Part shown: positions 1 through 7,756 of the stretch, one piece after another
Numbering within the stretch: position 1 is the stretch's first letter
Layout: each line of letters begins with the position of its first letter
From: DASUAS01 sp036502765
Lineage (GTDB): Bacteria > Actinomycetota > Acidimicrobiia > IMCC26256 > DASPTH01
Length of the DNA: 64,000 bases
Direction: 5' to 3'
Assembly (NCBI GenBank): GCA_036502765.1
Contig: DASXXX010000031.1
Location: 62,001-126,000 of the forward strand
Position numbers and translations under genes: made by a program
The notes under the pieces: generated by a model
Seen by the model: only the letters and a program-made list of their open reading frames with translations
Databases searched by the model: none
What the model was told of the DNA's origin: nothing

Positions 1-729
1 CGTGCCTCGGCCTTGAGCGCGGCAGCAGCCGGAGCCGAGATCACGGTGGTTGGACGAAGCCCTGAGAAGCTCGCGGAGGTGATCGCCACCGCCGGGCACG
101 GCACCGCGATCTCCGCCGACGTCCGAGAGCCGAGCCGTTGCGTCAGCATGGTGAACGAGGCCGTCGAGGCGATGGGAGCGTTCGACGTCGTCCTGTTCGC
201 AACGGGCATCACGCACCTGCTTCCAGTGGGCCGCGTCGATCCACAAACCCTGCAGGACATCTTCGCCGTCAATTCAGTGGCCCCGGCCCTGGTCGCGGAT
301 GCCGCTGTGCATCACTTGACCGAAACCGGAGTCATGCTCTTTCTCTCGTCGATGTCGGCCGGTACGAACTACCAGGGTCTCGGGCCGTACGCGGCGAGCA
401 AGGCGGCGCTCGAACGAATCGTGCGGGCGTTCCAGTTCGAGCATCCCGAACATCGATTCATGTGCATTGCCGTCGGTGACACGTCGGGGACGGACATCGC
501 ACGAACGTACGACGTCGAGCTCACCGCCGACCTCCTGCCTCGGTGGCTCGCATCGGCCGTCATGTACGAGCGGCAGATGGAGGTCGCGGACCTCGGAGAG
601 ATGCTCGTCGAACTGACGGCGATGTTGTTGGCGCATCCCGGAATCTCGGTTCCCGAGATCGCAATGGTGCCGCCCGGCCCCATGCGCACGGGGACCATGG
701 AGGACTTCATGCGTTCGATGGCCGAGTAA
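1..729 (+). CDS. Short-chain dehydrogenase/reductase (5' end outside window)
   Basis: The reading frame is open from base 1 and begins inside the gene: the first residues match the helix that follows the N-terminal TGxxxGIG dinucleotide motif, so the start and that motif lie upstream. Within the visible 242 residues the catalytic YxxxK pair is Tyr130 and Lys134, in the context GLGPYAASK, preceded by the Ser-containing strand LFLSSMSAG. The family uses NAD(P) to oxidise alcohols or reduce ketones; the substrate cannot be read from sequence. The stop codon shares one base with the ATG of the cupin gene that follows, so the two are probably cotranscribed and translationally coupled. Confidence 0.85.
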   Translation, partial: RASALSAAAAGAEITVVGRSPEKLAEVIATAGHGTAISADVREPSRCVSMVNEAVEAMGAFDVVLFATGITHLLPVGRVDPQTLQDIFAVNSVAPALVADAAVHHLTETGVMLFLSSMSAGTNYQGLGPYAASKAALERIVRAFQFEHPEHRFMCIAVGDTSGTDIARTYDVELTADLLPRWLASAVMYERQMEVADLGEMLVELTAMLLAHPGISVPEIAMVPPGPMRTGTMEDFMRSMAE

Positions 730-1181
730 TGGCGGACTCACACGAAGCGAGGATCCTGCTCACGGGATTGGACTCGAACGGAAGGTCGTGTGTCGTCGGA
801 ACCGAACCCGTGGCCTTGGGATCAGACCCGTCAACCCCCGGCTTCTGGTTCGCGGAGATCTTCCAGACGTCCTCCGCGCCGCCACCTCCGCGAGCGGGTG
901 GGCGAGGTGAGTGGCTGGATCTCGGACTCGATCCGGGCATCGTCCGATGGCAGATCATCGACTACGCGCCGTTGCGGACGTATGGGTTGCACCACACGGA
1001 CACCATCGACATCGATCTGGTGCTCCGTGGCTCCATCGAGTTGCGGCTGGACGACGGTCCGCACTTCCTCGAAGCAGGCGACGGTGTCGTCGTCACCGGC
1101 GTCGATCACACCTGGACGAGCGGTCCCGAAGGCTGTCGGCTCAGCGTGACGTTCATCGGCACGCCTCGGTCCAACAGCTGA
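729..1181 (+). CDS. Small cupin-domain protein
   Basis: A 150-residue protein with a single cupin barrel. The HH pair in GLHHTDTIDIDLVLRGSIEL and the later EAGDGVVV and DHTW segments resemble the two cupin motifs, with His residues that could hold a metal. The ATG at 729 overlaps the SDR stop by one base (TAATG), so I take it as the start rather than an in-frame ATG farther upstream inside the SDR gene. Small cupins of this kind sit beside catabolic dehydrogenases as isomerases, dioxygenases or ligand sensors; which role applies here cannot be told. It converges with the esterase gene on the other strand. Confidence 0.7.
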   Translation: MADSHEARILLTGLDSNGRSCVVGTEPVALGSDPSTPGFWFAEIFQTSSAPPPPRAGGRGEWLDLGLDPGIVRWQIIDYAPLRTYGLHHTDTIDIDLVLRGSIELRLDDGPHFLEAGDGVVVTGVDHTWTSGPEGCRLSVTFIGTPRSNS

Positions 1182-1209
1182 GCTCGCGCCGGCGTCCCGT
1201 CGCACCCGT

Positions 1210-2202
1210 CTAGAGGTGCTTCGCCACGAAGTCGTGCAGCTCGGCGTCGAGCTCGGCATCTTCGGGTGCAAAGCCGAAGAATCCGCCGTGGGGCATGGCT
1301 TCGCCGACGTGGAGCTCCGCCTCGACGTCGGCGGCGCGCAGCTTGCGGTGGAAGCGAACCGTGTTCGAGAGGAAGAGGTCACGCGTGCCGGTTTGCAGGT
1401 ACGTCGGTGGGAAGTGGCTCACGTCGCCGAACAAGGGGGAGAGGAACGGATCTTCGAGGTCGTGGCCGCCGCAGTAGAGGGCGATCGAGTCGGTGAGTCG
1501 GTGCACGAGCACATAGTCGACGCCGTGATTGGTCTCGAACGAGTCTCCAGATTCGGTGAGGTCGGCTTCCGGCGAGTTGAGCACGAGGCAGGCGGGCATC
1601 GGCAGACCTTCGGCGTGTGCTTTGAGCATCAGCGCGGCGGCGAGGTTGCCGCCTGCGGACGAGCCGCTCACCGCGATCTTCTTCGGAGGTCGCACGTCGA
1701 GCAGGGCGCGGTACACGGTGAGACAATCGTCGAGCGGCGTCGGATACGGATGGTCGGGCGGCATGCGGTAGTCGACTGCCCACGTGACCAACCCGGCAGC
1801 TGTGGCCGTCACGGTTCCCATCGCCCGACACGCTTGTCCCCCGCCCGCGATGAGGCCACCGCCGTGGATGTCGTAGAGCAGTGGCGCGTCGTCGCCGTCG
1901 TCGGCGTCCGGCGGAGTGATCACGAACACGTCGATGCCTTCGATCGAGATCTGTTCCACCGTCGCGTCGATGGCCGCGATGCGGGCTTCGATGCCGATCA
2001 GGATCTGTTCGTCCATCGCCGCGATGGTGGCCTTCCACGCGGCGTGGTCGTCGAGGGCGGGAAACGCCTGCGGGGAGGTCAAGCGGTCCGACACCATTTG
2101 ACTGCCCATGACCATGAGGGCCTGAGCCTCCGGGCTCACTGACTGTGGCACTGGGATGCTGCGCGTCAGATGCAACGTTCCGTCGTCGGTCGGGTTGCTC
2201 AT
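1210..2202 (-). CDS. Alpha/beta hydrolase, hormone-sensitive-lipase-like esterase
   Basis: A 330-residue hydrolase with the HSL-family pattern: oxyanion-hole HGGG at residues 113-116, nucleophile elbow GSSAG at 180-184 with Ser182, probable acid Asp275 and His305 in the MPHGG context. It should hydrolyse short or medium-chain esters or lactones in the cytoplasm; no signal peptide is visible. It lies 45 bases downstream of the CaiB/BaiF gene on the same strand and is probably in its operon, so it may release an alcohol or acid that is then activated to a CoA thioester. The elbow reads GSSAG instead of the usual GDSAG. Confidence 0.85.
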   Translation of the reverse strand: MSNPTDDGTLHLTRSIPVPQSVSPEAQALMVMGSQMVSDRLTSPQAFPALDDHAAWKATIAAMDEQILIGIEARIAAIDATVEQISIEGIDVFVITPPDADDGDDAPLLYDIHGGGLIAGGGQACRAMGTVTATAAGLVTWAVDYRMPPDHPYPTPLDDCLTVYRALLDVRPPKKIAVSGSSAGGNLAAALMLKAHAEGLPMPACLVLNSPEADLTESGDSFETNHGVDYVLVHRLTDSIALYCGGHDLEDPFLSPLFGDVSHFPPTYLQTGTRDLFLSNTVRFHRKLRAADVEAELHVGEAMPHGGFFGFAPEDAELDAELHDFVAKHL

Positions 2203-2247
2203 GTGATCTGGGTGCCTCCGTGTAGTGGTCGGATTTCGGGACGCCGT

Positions 2248-3402
2248 TCAGCGTCCGCGTAGCCAGTCCTGGATGACGGCGTCGGTGTCGGCACCGAGTG
2301 CGGGACCGTTCGACGGGACGCGGAGCGGCGTAGCGAGCAGGTGCGGCGCGGGGGATGGGACGCGGAGGACACCGCTCTCGGGATCGTGGACCGTTGTGAT
2401 GCTCGACCGTGCGCGCACCTGCGGATTCGCGTAGAGCCCCGCGATGTCTTGCACTTCGGTGACCGGAACTCGCGCATCGACGAGGGCGGTGACGACGGTC
2501 GCCAGTTCGTGGCGGGCGACCCAGCCCGCGACCGCAGCATCGAGCTCATCGGCGTTCGCGTTCCGGTCGATGGCAGTGGCGAAGCGTTCGGTGCTTTCGT
2601 GGTTCGCGTCGATGACACTGAGCAACCTCGCCACCTGAGAGTCGGTCGGCCCTGAGATCACGACCCACCGGTCGTCGCTCGTCCGGTAGACGTTGCGAGG
2701 CGTGGCGACAGGTATCCGACTCCCCGTGCGACCCGGAGCAGGTTCGCCCGGTGACCAGGTGGCCATGGCCGGTCCGAGGAGTTGCAACACCGCTTCGTAG
2801 ATCGACGCGTCGACGAACTGTCCCGTTCCGCCACGGGCGTCGCGCCAGTACAGGGCTGCGAGGACGCCTTGGAATCCGAAGCAGGCACCGAGATAGTCGC
2901 CGATCGGTACCGAGGACAGGATCGGCGGCCCGTTGGCTTCGCCCGTCATGTGCGTCAGACCTGCGAACGCCTCGAGCACCGTGCCGGTACCGGGTCGTTC
3001 GGCGTATGGTCCGTCGGCGCCGTATCCGCTCACGAGCACGACGACCGCGCCCGGATTGCGTTCGGCGATTGCCTCAGCGCTGCACGCCCACCGTTCGAGC
3101 ACGTGCAAGGGCTGGTTCAGTACGACGACGTCGGCCACCTCGGTGAGGCGATGTACGAGCGCGAGGCCATCGGGGTCGTCGAGGTCGGCAACGAGCGACC
3201 TCTTGTTCCGGTTGGCGAGCGACCAGATGGAGCTGCGCGTGCCGCGCATCGCACCGGTGACGCGGAGCGGATCACCGGTGGGGGGTTCGACCTTGACGAC
3301 GTCGGCGCCGAGGTCGCCGAGCATCGCGGCGAGCATCGGGCCGGGCAGAAGTGTGGAGAGGTCCAGGACGCGCACACACTCCAGCGCGCGGGGAGCATTC
3401 AC
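2248..3402 (-). CDS. CaiB/BaiF family III CoA-transferase
   Basis: A 384-residue family III CoA-transferase, which moves CoA between carboxylic acids or racemises 2-methylacyl-CoA. The N-terminal block VRVLDLSTLLPGPMLAAML and GADVVKVEPP are typical; the GD motif in VPIGDYLGACFG gives the catalytic Asp at residue 169, followed by GGTGQFVDASIYEAV. The frame runs open farther upstream, but homology begins just after GTG at 3402, so I use that start. The promoter should lie in 3403-3570, where a TACTCT hexamer reads on the minus strand. Unlike the other CoA-transferases of this window it has no non-catalytic partner next to it. Confidence 0.85.
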   Translation of the reverse strand: MNAPRALECVRVLDLSTLLPGPMLAAMLGDLGADVVKVEPPTGDPLRVTGAMRGTRSSIWSLANRNKRSLVADLDDPDGLALVHRLTEVADVVVLNQPLHVLERWACSAEAIAERNPGAVVVLVSGYGADGPYAERPGTGTVLEAFAGLTHMTGEANGPPILSSVPIGDYLGACFGFQGVLAALYWRDARGGTGQFVDASIYEAVLQLLGPAMATWSPGEPAPGRTGSRIPVATPRNVYRTSDDRWVVISGPTDSQVARLLSVIDANHESTERFATAIDRNANADELDAAVAGWVARHELATVVTALVDARVPVTEVQDIAGLYANPQVRARSSITTVHDPESGVLRVPSPAPHLLATPLRVPSNGPALGADTDAVIQDWLRGR

Positions 3403-3572
3403 GATCGCCGGGTCCGAGTGATCGCTGATTCCATCCGTGGTCGGCCGACGCTGCGACGGCAGCGCGTGCGAGAGTATGCGACTGAACAAGAGTAGTGCAG
3501 TTGTGTATGTCGCTCGACCTGCGACAACACCCGCGTCGACATTCCGTCGGCCATGCGATGACCGGGTGACGA

Positions 3573-3616
3573 ACGGAGGAGGATCGGCCCAGGGGGGTGT
3601 GCCGATCCTCCTCCGT
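3573..3616 (-). terminator. Strong hairpin, probable terminator
   Basis: Two perfect 16-base arms, 3573-3588 and 3601-3616, are separated by a 12-base G-rich loop. The hairpin lies 60 bases past the stop of the SnoaL-like gene and before the CoA-transferase promoter, which fits the end of the amidohydrolase operon. There is no T tract, as is common in high-GC actinomycetes, and the arms would work in both directions. Confidence 0.6.
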
Positions 3617-3678
3617 CGAACGCAGCGATGCCCGGGGCGAACCCCAGGCATTGCCGCGAATCCTCGTCGCCTGAGCCG

Positions 3679-4245
3679 TCAGCGCACCGCGACGGAATCC
3701 CAGAACGGTGCCCACGTCGAAAATGACTCGGGGAGCCGATTCGTCGTGATCGGATCGACGTCCGGTTCCATGCCGGCGCCGGGAGCTGGGCGCGTGAGTG
3801 CGTCAGTCTGGTACCACCGGTAGAACCTTCGCCGTTCGAATGCCCACGCCCCGTCGGTGCGGCGATAGGTGTCGTGGTACTGCAGCATCCCGACCTTCCA
3901 CTCGCCGGTGTCGGGACATTCGACCTCGTCTCGGCAGTAGACGATGCCGTGCGCTCGGTCGTTGGCGTCGAAGTCGATGATGTGGTTCGCGACGACGTGG
4001 ACAGATGTTCGTACCTTGGTCATCGCGTCGGTGAACCATTCACGCAACGCTTCGCGGCCGGTCGCGGTGGCACCGACGCGTACGTCGGGCACGAACAGCG
4101 TCACCAACATCGCGATGTCGCGCGAATCCAGCGCGAGTGCGTACCGCGGGGGGAGTTGGCGGATCGCAGCCAGCGATTCGAGCCGGTCGACACGAGCGTC
4201 GAGTGTCGCAGGCTCCCAGGTTCCGAGCTCCTGCTCGGGGGTCAT
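3679..4245 (-). CDS. SnoaL-like / NTF2-fold protein
   Basis: A 188-residue protein of the SnoaL/NTF2 cone fold. The segment IRQLPPRYALALDSRDIAML followed by an FVPD acidic turn is typical of the SnoaL_4 group found beside actinobacterial catabolic genes, where members act as isomerases, dehydratases or ligand carriers. Start ATG at 4245 overlaps the upstream amidohydrolase stop by four bases (ATGA), so the two proteins are made together, and I prefer it to starts farther upstream that lie inside the neighbour. It is followed by a strong hairpin that probably ends the transcript. The exact reaction is unknown. Confidence 0.75.
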   Translation of the reverse strand: MTPEQELGTWEPATLDARVDRLESLAAIRQLPPRYALALDSRDIAMLVTLFVPDVRVGATATGREALREWFTDAMTKVRTSVHVVANHIIDFDANDRAHGIVYCRDEVECPDTGEWKVGMLQYHDTYRRTDGAWAFERRRFYRWYQTDALTRPAPGAGMEPDVDPITTNRLPESFSTWAPFWDSVAVR

Positions 4246-5555
4246 TTCCCCCCGGTCATGACTGGTCCCATCCGCAGCTTCATGTCGCCGAACGTGATCG
4301 GTTTGCTGCCGGGCTTCGGGGCTCGTCCGGCTGCCACCTTCGGCGCGGAGAGGTCGCGGTCGCTGACCCGCTCGCGGAGCGCGCCGACCGTGCACGCGTC
4401 GCGTCCGAGGCGGTCGACGGCGTCGTAGTGGAATCGCCGCGCGGCGTTCTGCCAACAGATGGCATCGACGTCCGCTTGGCTGCATCCTTCGAGCTGGGCG
4501 GCGAGCTGTTCTGCGGCGTCGGGCCAGGAGCTGTCGGAGTGGGGATAGTCCATCTCCCAACAGATCGTCCCGATCCCGATCTCGTCGCGGAGGCCGACAC
4601 CGATGCGATCGCGGATGAAGCAGGCGAGGAAGTTGCGGCGGAACACGTCGGTGGGTGTGAGACCGTTGCCGAGGTCGTCGCCCGTCCAAGCCCGCTGCCG
4701 GGCATACGTGTCCTCGAGGCGTTCGAGCACGAAGGGAATCCAGCCGATGCCGCCCTCCGACATCGCGAACGTCAGCGTCGGGAATTCCTGGATCACGCGG
4801 GAGAAGAGCAGGTCGGACGCGAACCGGACGGTGTCGATCGCGACGATCGCATTGAACGTCAGGTAGTTGGTCATGTCGGAGGGGACCGGTGCACCACCCC
4901 CGGTGCCGATGTGGATGTTCACCACGGAGTCTTCGTCACTGCAGGCTGCCCACAGCGGATCCCAGTGAGGGTCCTGCCACGGTGGGCCGCCGTACGTACC
5001 GATGTGCTGCGGCACGGTGATCGCTCGACAGCCGTTCGCGGCGAGGCGCCGGACTTCCGCCGCCGCGAGGTGCGGATCCCACAACGGCACGATGCCGAGT
5101 GGGATGAAGCGGTCGGGATACGCGCCACACCAGTCCTCGAGGTGCCAGTCGTTGTACGCCCGCACCATCACCTCTGAGACGTCGCGTTCGCCGTGCACCG
5201 TGAACATCGCTCCGGAGATGGTGGGGAACGAGGGGAAGCACAGCGAGGCGAGTACGCCGGCGACGTCCATGTCCTTGACCCGCTCGTGGATGTCGTAACA
5301 ACCGGCCCGCATGTCGTCGAAACGTGTGGGTTCGAATCCCCATTCGTCATTCGGCCGGCCGGCCACGGCGTTGAGGCCGATGTTCGGAAGGCGCGCGCCC
5401 GCGTACTCCCAGGCGGAATCGCCGTTGTCGTCGACGATCACTCGGGGGGCTTGGTCGCGATAGCGCGCCGAGACCCTCCCCTCGAACATGTCGGGCGGTT
5501 CCACAGTGTGGTCGTCGATGCTGATCAGGACCAGATCGAGAGGTTCAATGCTCAT
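4242..5555 (-). CDS. Amidohydrolase-2 (ACMSD-like) metal hydrolase or decarboxylase
   Basis: A 437-residue TIM-barrel protein of the amidohydrolase_2 group. Metal-binding positions are suggested by ISIDDHTVEPPD at the N terminus, the His of VNIHIGTGGG in the middle and the Asp of WEMDYPHSDSSWP near the C terminus. Members hydrolyse ring amides or lactones or decarboxylate aromatic and vinylogous acids. ATG at 5555 sits exactly six bases after a TACAGT hexamer on the minus strand, which fits a leaderless mRNA starting at this ATG; homology also begins here. It heads an operon with the SnoaL-like gene and shares a conserved two-sided control region with the divergent DUF3237 gene. A paralogue lies at 61452-62657. 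Confidence 0.85.
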   Translation of the reverse strand: MSIEPLDLVLISIDDHTVEPPDMFEGRVSARYRDQAPRVIVDDNGDSAWEYAGARLPNIGLNAVAGRPNDEWGFEPTRFDDMRAGCYDIHERVKDMDVAGVLASLCFPSFPTISGAMFTVHGERDVSEVMVRAYNDWHLEDWCGAYPDRFIPLGIVPLWDPHLAAAEVRRLAANGCRAITVPQHIGTYGGPPWQDPHWDPLWAACSDEDSVVNIHIGTGGGAPVPSDMTNYLTFNAIVAIDTVRFASDLLFSRVIQEFPTLTFAMSEGGIGWIPFVLERLEDTYARQRAWTGDDLGNGLTPTDVFRRNFLACFIRDRIGVGLRDEIGIGTICWEMDYPHSDSSWPDAAEQLAAQLEGCSQADVDAICWQNAARRFHYDAVDRLGRDACTVGALRERVSDRDLSAPKVAAGRAPKPGSKPITFGDMKLRMGPVMTGGK

Positions 5556-5561
5556 GGATGC

Positions 5562-5593
5562 ACTGTAAGACAAACAATGTACAGAAGTACAGT
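5562..5593. promoter_or_regulatory. Conserved 32-bp bidirectional promoter/operator
   Basis: ACTGTA at 5562-5567 and TACAGT at 5588-5593 form outward-facing -10-like hexamers, with the inner palindrome TGTAC-AGAA-GTACA at 5578-5591. The minus-strand hexamer ends six bases before the amidohydrolase ATG. The same element, with identical spacing and near-identical sequence, recurs at 26876-26907, so it is very unlikely to be chance. It probably binds a TetR-family regulator. Confidence 0.7.
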
Positions 5594-5695
5594 CTCGGAG
5601 GGCGCGTCGCAGCACCTCGGAGCGGTGGTACGAAAGCACATGTCGTGTGTTAGCGTCCCGCCGCCGTCAGAGGCACGCTCGTGAATGGGGGAGCC

Positions 5696-6139
5696 ATGGG
5701 AACGAACCCGACCGGAGGGTCGTCGCAGGATCCAGTCGAGCTCCGGCCGCTGTGCCGCGCGACCTACGAGCTCGGCGCCACGGCAACGGTGTCGAACGGC
5801 CCACTCGGAACCCGCCTGGTGAGCGAGATCGCAGCGGCACGGTTCGAAGGCGAACGGTTCCGCGCGTCTCTGGTCGGATCAGTGGCGGCCGACTGGGCCA
5901 CCATCGAGCCGGACGGCAGGATCTGCATCGACGTCCGACTCACCCTGCAGACCGATGACGGTGCGGTTGTGCTCGTGACCTACCAGGGTCGCGGTGACGC
6001 CGCGACCGGGACGTCGTACTCCGCGCCGCTCTTCGAGACGGGCGACGAACGGTACGCGTGGTTGACGCGCATTCAAGCCGTGGGGAAGAGCACCTTCGAC
6101 GGCGTCGAGCTGCACTTCGAGATGTTCGAACTGGTCTGA
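5696..6139 (+). CDS. DUF3237 family protein
   Basis: A protein of 147 residues matching the DUF3237 pattern: LRPLCRATYEL at the start, VGSVAADWATIEPDGRICIDVRLTL in the middle and an acidic C terminus. The family is a small beta-rich fold without an assigned reaction and is common in actinobacterial and proteobacterial degradation clusters. I chose ATG 5696, preceded by GGGGGAG, although GTG at 5681 in frame would add five residues. It is transcribed away from the amidohydrolase, from the shared control element about 100 bases upstream, so the two probably act in one pathway. It converges with the ALDH gene. Confidence 0.75.
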   Translation: MGTNPTGGSSQDPVELRPLCRATYELGATATVSNGPLGTRLVSEIAAARFEGERFRASLVGSVAADWATIEPDGRICIDVRLTLQTDDGAVVLVTYQGRGDAATGTSYSAPLFETGDERYAWLTRIQAVGKSTFDGVELHFEMFELV

Positions 6140-6164
6140 ACGCCCCAGAGGAGTGTCGTTCCGG

Positions 6165-7694
6165 TCAGCTCCAGCTGAGACTCTTGACCTCGGTGAACGT
6201 CTCGAACCCGAGGTGGCCCCACTCGCGGCCGATGCCGCTCTGTTTGAACCCGCCGAACGCACCCGACTGACCGATGCCGGCGGGCGTCGAACCCCAACCC
6301 GGTCCCTGGCCACCACCGGGACCGAGATCGCCTGAGGAGGACGCGCCGACGCCTTGGGCGCTCATCAAACCAGCCCGGATCCGGCGGGCGACATTGAACG
6401 CCCGCGCGGTACTCGCCGCGATGACGCGCCCGCCGAGCCCGTAGATCGAGTCGTTGGCCCGGCGCACCGCGTCGGTGTCGCTGCCCGAGTACGGGATCAC
6501 GGTGAGCACGGGACCGAAGATCTCTTCCTGCGCGATGCGCATGTCGTTGGTGCCGATCAGCACGGTGGGTTCGTAGAAGAAGCCGCGGTCGATGCCTTCC
6601 GGTCGGCGTCCTCCACAGACGAGCTCGGCGCCCTCGGCAATGCCGGCAGCGACCAGTGCTTCCACCTTGGCGCGTTGCTGCTCGCGAATCAGTGGCCCGA
6701 GCGTGGTCGTCGAATCGGTCGGATCACCGATCCGGACGTGAGCGCGCGCTTCCTCCACGCCATCGCGGTACGCGTCGAGCAGGTGCTCGGGGAGCAGCAG
6801 GCGCGTCTGCAGCACACATCCCTGGCCGCAGTGCATCAGCACTTCGCCGAACCCGATCGAGCGTGCGTAGTCCTCGCCGACGTCATCAAGGACCACGTGA
6901 GCCGACTTGCCGCCGAGCTCGAGGTGCAGCCGCTTCATCGTCTCGGCACCCACGGCCATGATGCTCTTGCCCGTTGCAGTCGAGCCGGTCATCGTGATCA
7001 TGTCGACGAGCGGATTCGTCGTGAGCTCCGTGCCGACCGCGACGTGGCCCGTGATCACGTTGAGGACACCCGGGGGCAGATCGGCATCGATCGCCGCCTG
7101 TGCGATCATGAACGCGTCGAGCGGCGTCCACGGGTGCGGTTTCAACACCACGGTGCAGCCGGCGGCAAGCGCAGGCGCGGTCTTGAGCACGTTCAGCATG
7201 AACGGGTAGTTGAACGGCGTGATCGCGCCGACGACGCCGACCGGTTCCCGCAGGATGGCTCGCCCGCTCATCCCCGTGGGTCCGGCGGTGGGCGGGTCGA
7301 CCTCCATCCACTCGAAACCCTGCTCCGCGAGCGCCGCATTCGACTCGAACATGCCGATGGCGCCACCTGCCTGCACGTAGTCGGTCAGGACACCCACGGT
7401 CCCGGTCTCGGCGACCACGAGCTCTCGGAGCTCGGCGGCGCGGGCCGTGAGTGCGTCACCCATGCGGCGCAGCGCGGCGGCGCGTTCCGCCGGCTTCATC
7501 CAGGGCCAGGGGCCTTCGTCGAAGGCAGCGCGTGCGGCAGCGATGGCCCGCGCCGCGTCCTTGGGCGTCGCGTCGGGAACGGAACCGATGACTGCTTCCG
7601 TGGCCGGGTTGAGGACCTCGATCGGCGTGCCGCCGGCTTCGCCCGGATCCCAGGTCCCGTCGATGAAGAGGTCGAAGTCCCATCGTGTGCTCAT
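6165..7694 (-). CDS. Aldehyde dehydrogenase (NAD(P)-dependent)
   Basis: A 509-residue ALDH superfamily enzyme that oxidises an aldehyde to the acid. Visible residues are the oxyanion Asn162 in TPFNYPF, Lys185 in VLKPHP, the Rossmann segment MTGSTATGK, general base Glu259 in LELGGKS and nucleophile Cys293 in GQGCVLQTRLL. It has a Gly/Ser-rich stretch near the C terminus (GASSSGDLGPGGGQGPGWG), probably a loop. ATG 7694 begins the homologous region; the open frame upstream overlaps the binding-protein gene and is not used. It lies 62 bases downstream of the substrate-binding protein, likely in one transcript, and would handle an aldehyde from P450 oxidation or retro-aldol cleavage. Confidence 0.9.
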   Translation of the reverse strand: MSTRWDFDLFIDGTWDPGEAGGTPIEVLNPATEAVIGSVPDATPKDAARAIAAARAAFDEGPWPWMKPAERAAALRRMGDALTARAAELRELVVAETGTVGVLTDYVQAGGAIGMFESNAALAEQGFEWMEVDPPTAGPTGMSGRAILREPVGVVGAITPFNYPFMLNVLKTAPALAAGCTVVLKPHPWTPLDAFMIAQAAIDADLPPGVLNVITGHVAVGTELTTNPLVDMITMTGSTATGKSIMAVGAETMKRLHLELGGKSAHVVLDDVGEDYARSIGFGEVLMHCGQGCVLQTRLLLPEHLLDAYRDGVEEARAHVRIGDPTDSTTTLGPLIREQQRAKVEALVAAGIAEGAELVCGGRRPEGIDRGFFYEPTVLIGTNDMRIAQEEIFGPVLTVIPYSGSDTDAVRRANDSIYGLGGRVIAASTARAFNVARRIRAGLMSAQGVGASSSGDLGPGGGQGPGWGSTPAGIGQSGAFGGFKQSGIGREWGHLGFETFTEVKSLSWS

Positions 7695-7756
7695 CGTGTG
7701 CCTCGTTCTCGGCGCCGGCGTCGGCCACCGGCGGACGGTTGAGAATCGGAGAGAGG

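Noticed and set aside
3403..3678. Possible small gene in the 276-base gap
   Set aside because: No frame with a ribosome-binding site and plausible codon use; the gap is explained by the hairpin at 3573-3616 and the CoA-transferase promoter.
6354..7742. A 462-codon plus-strand open frame opposite the ALDH
   Set aside because: No ALDH or other motif, His/Arg-rich, and it conflicts with the well-supported minus-strand enzyme.
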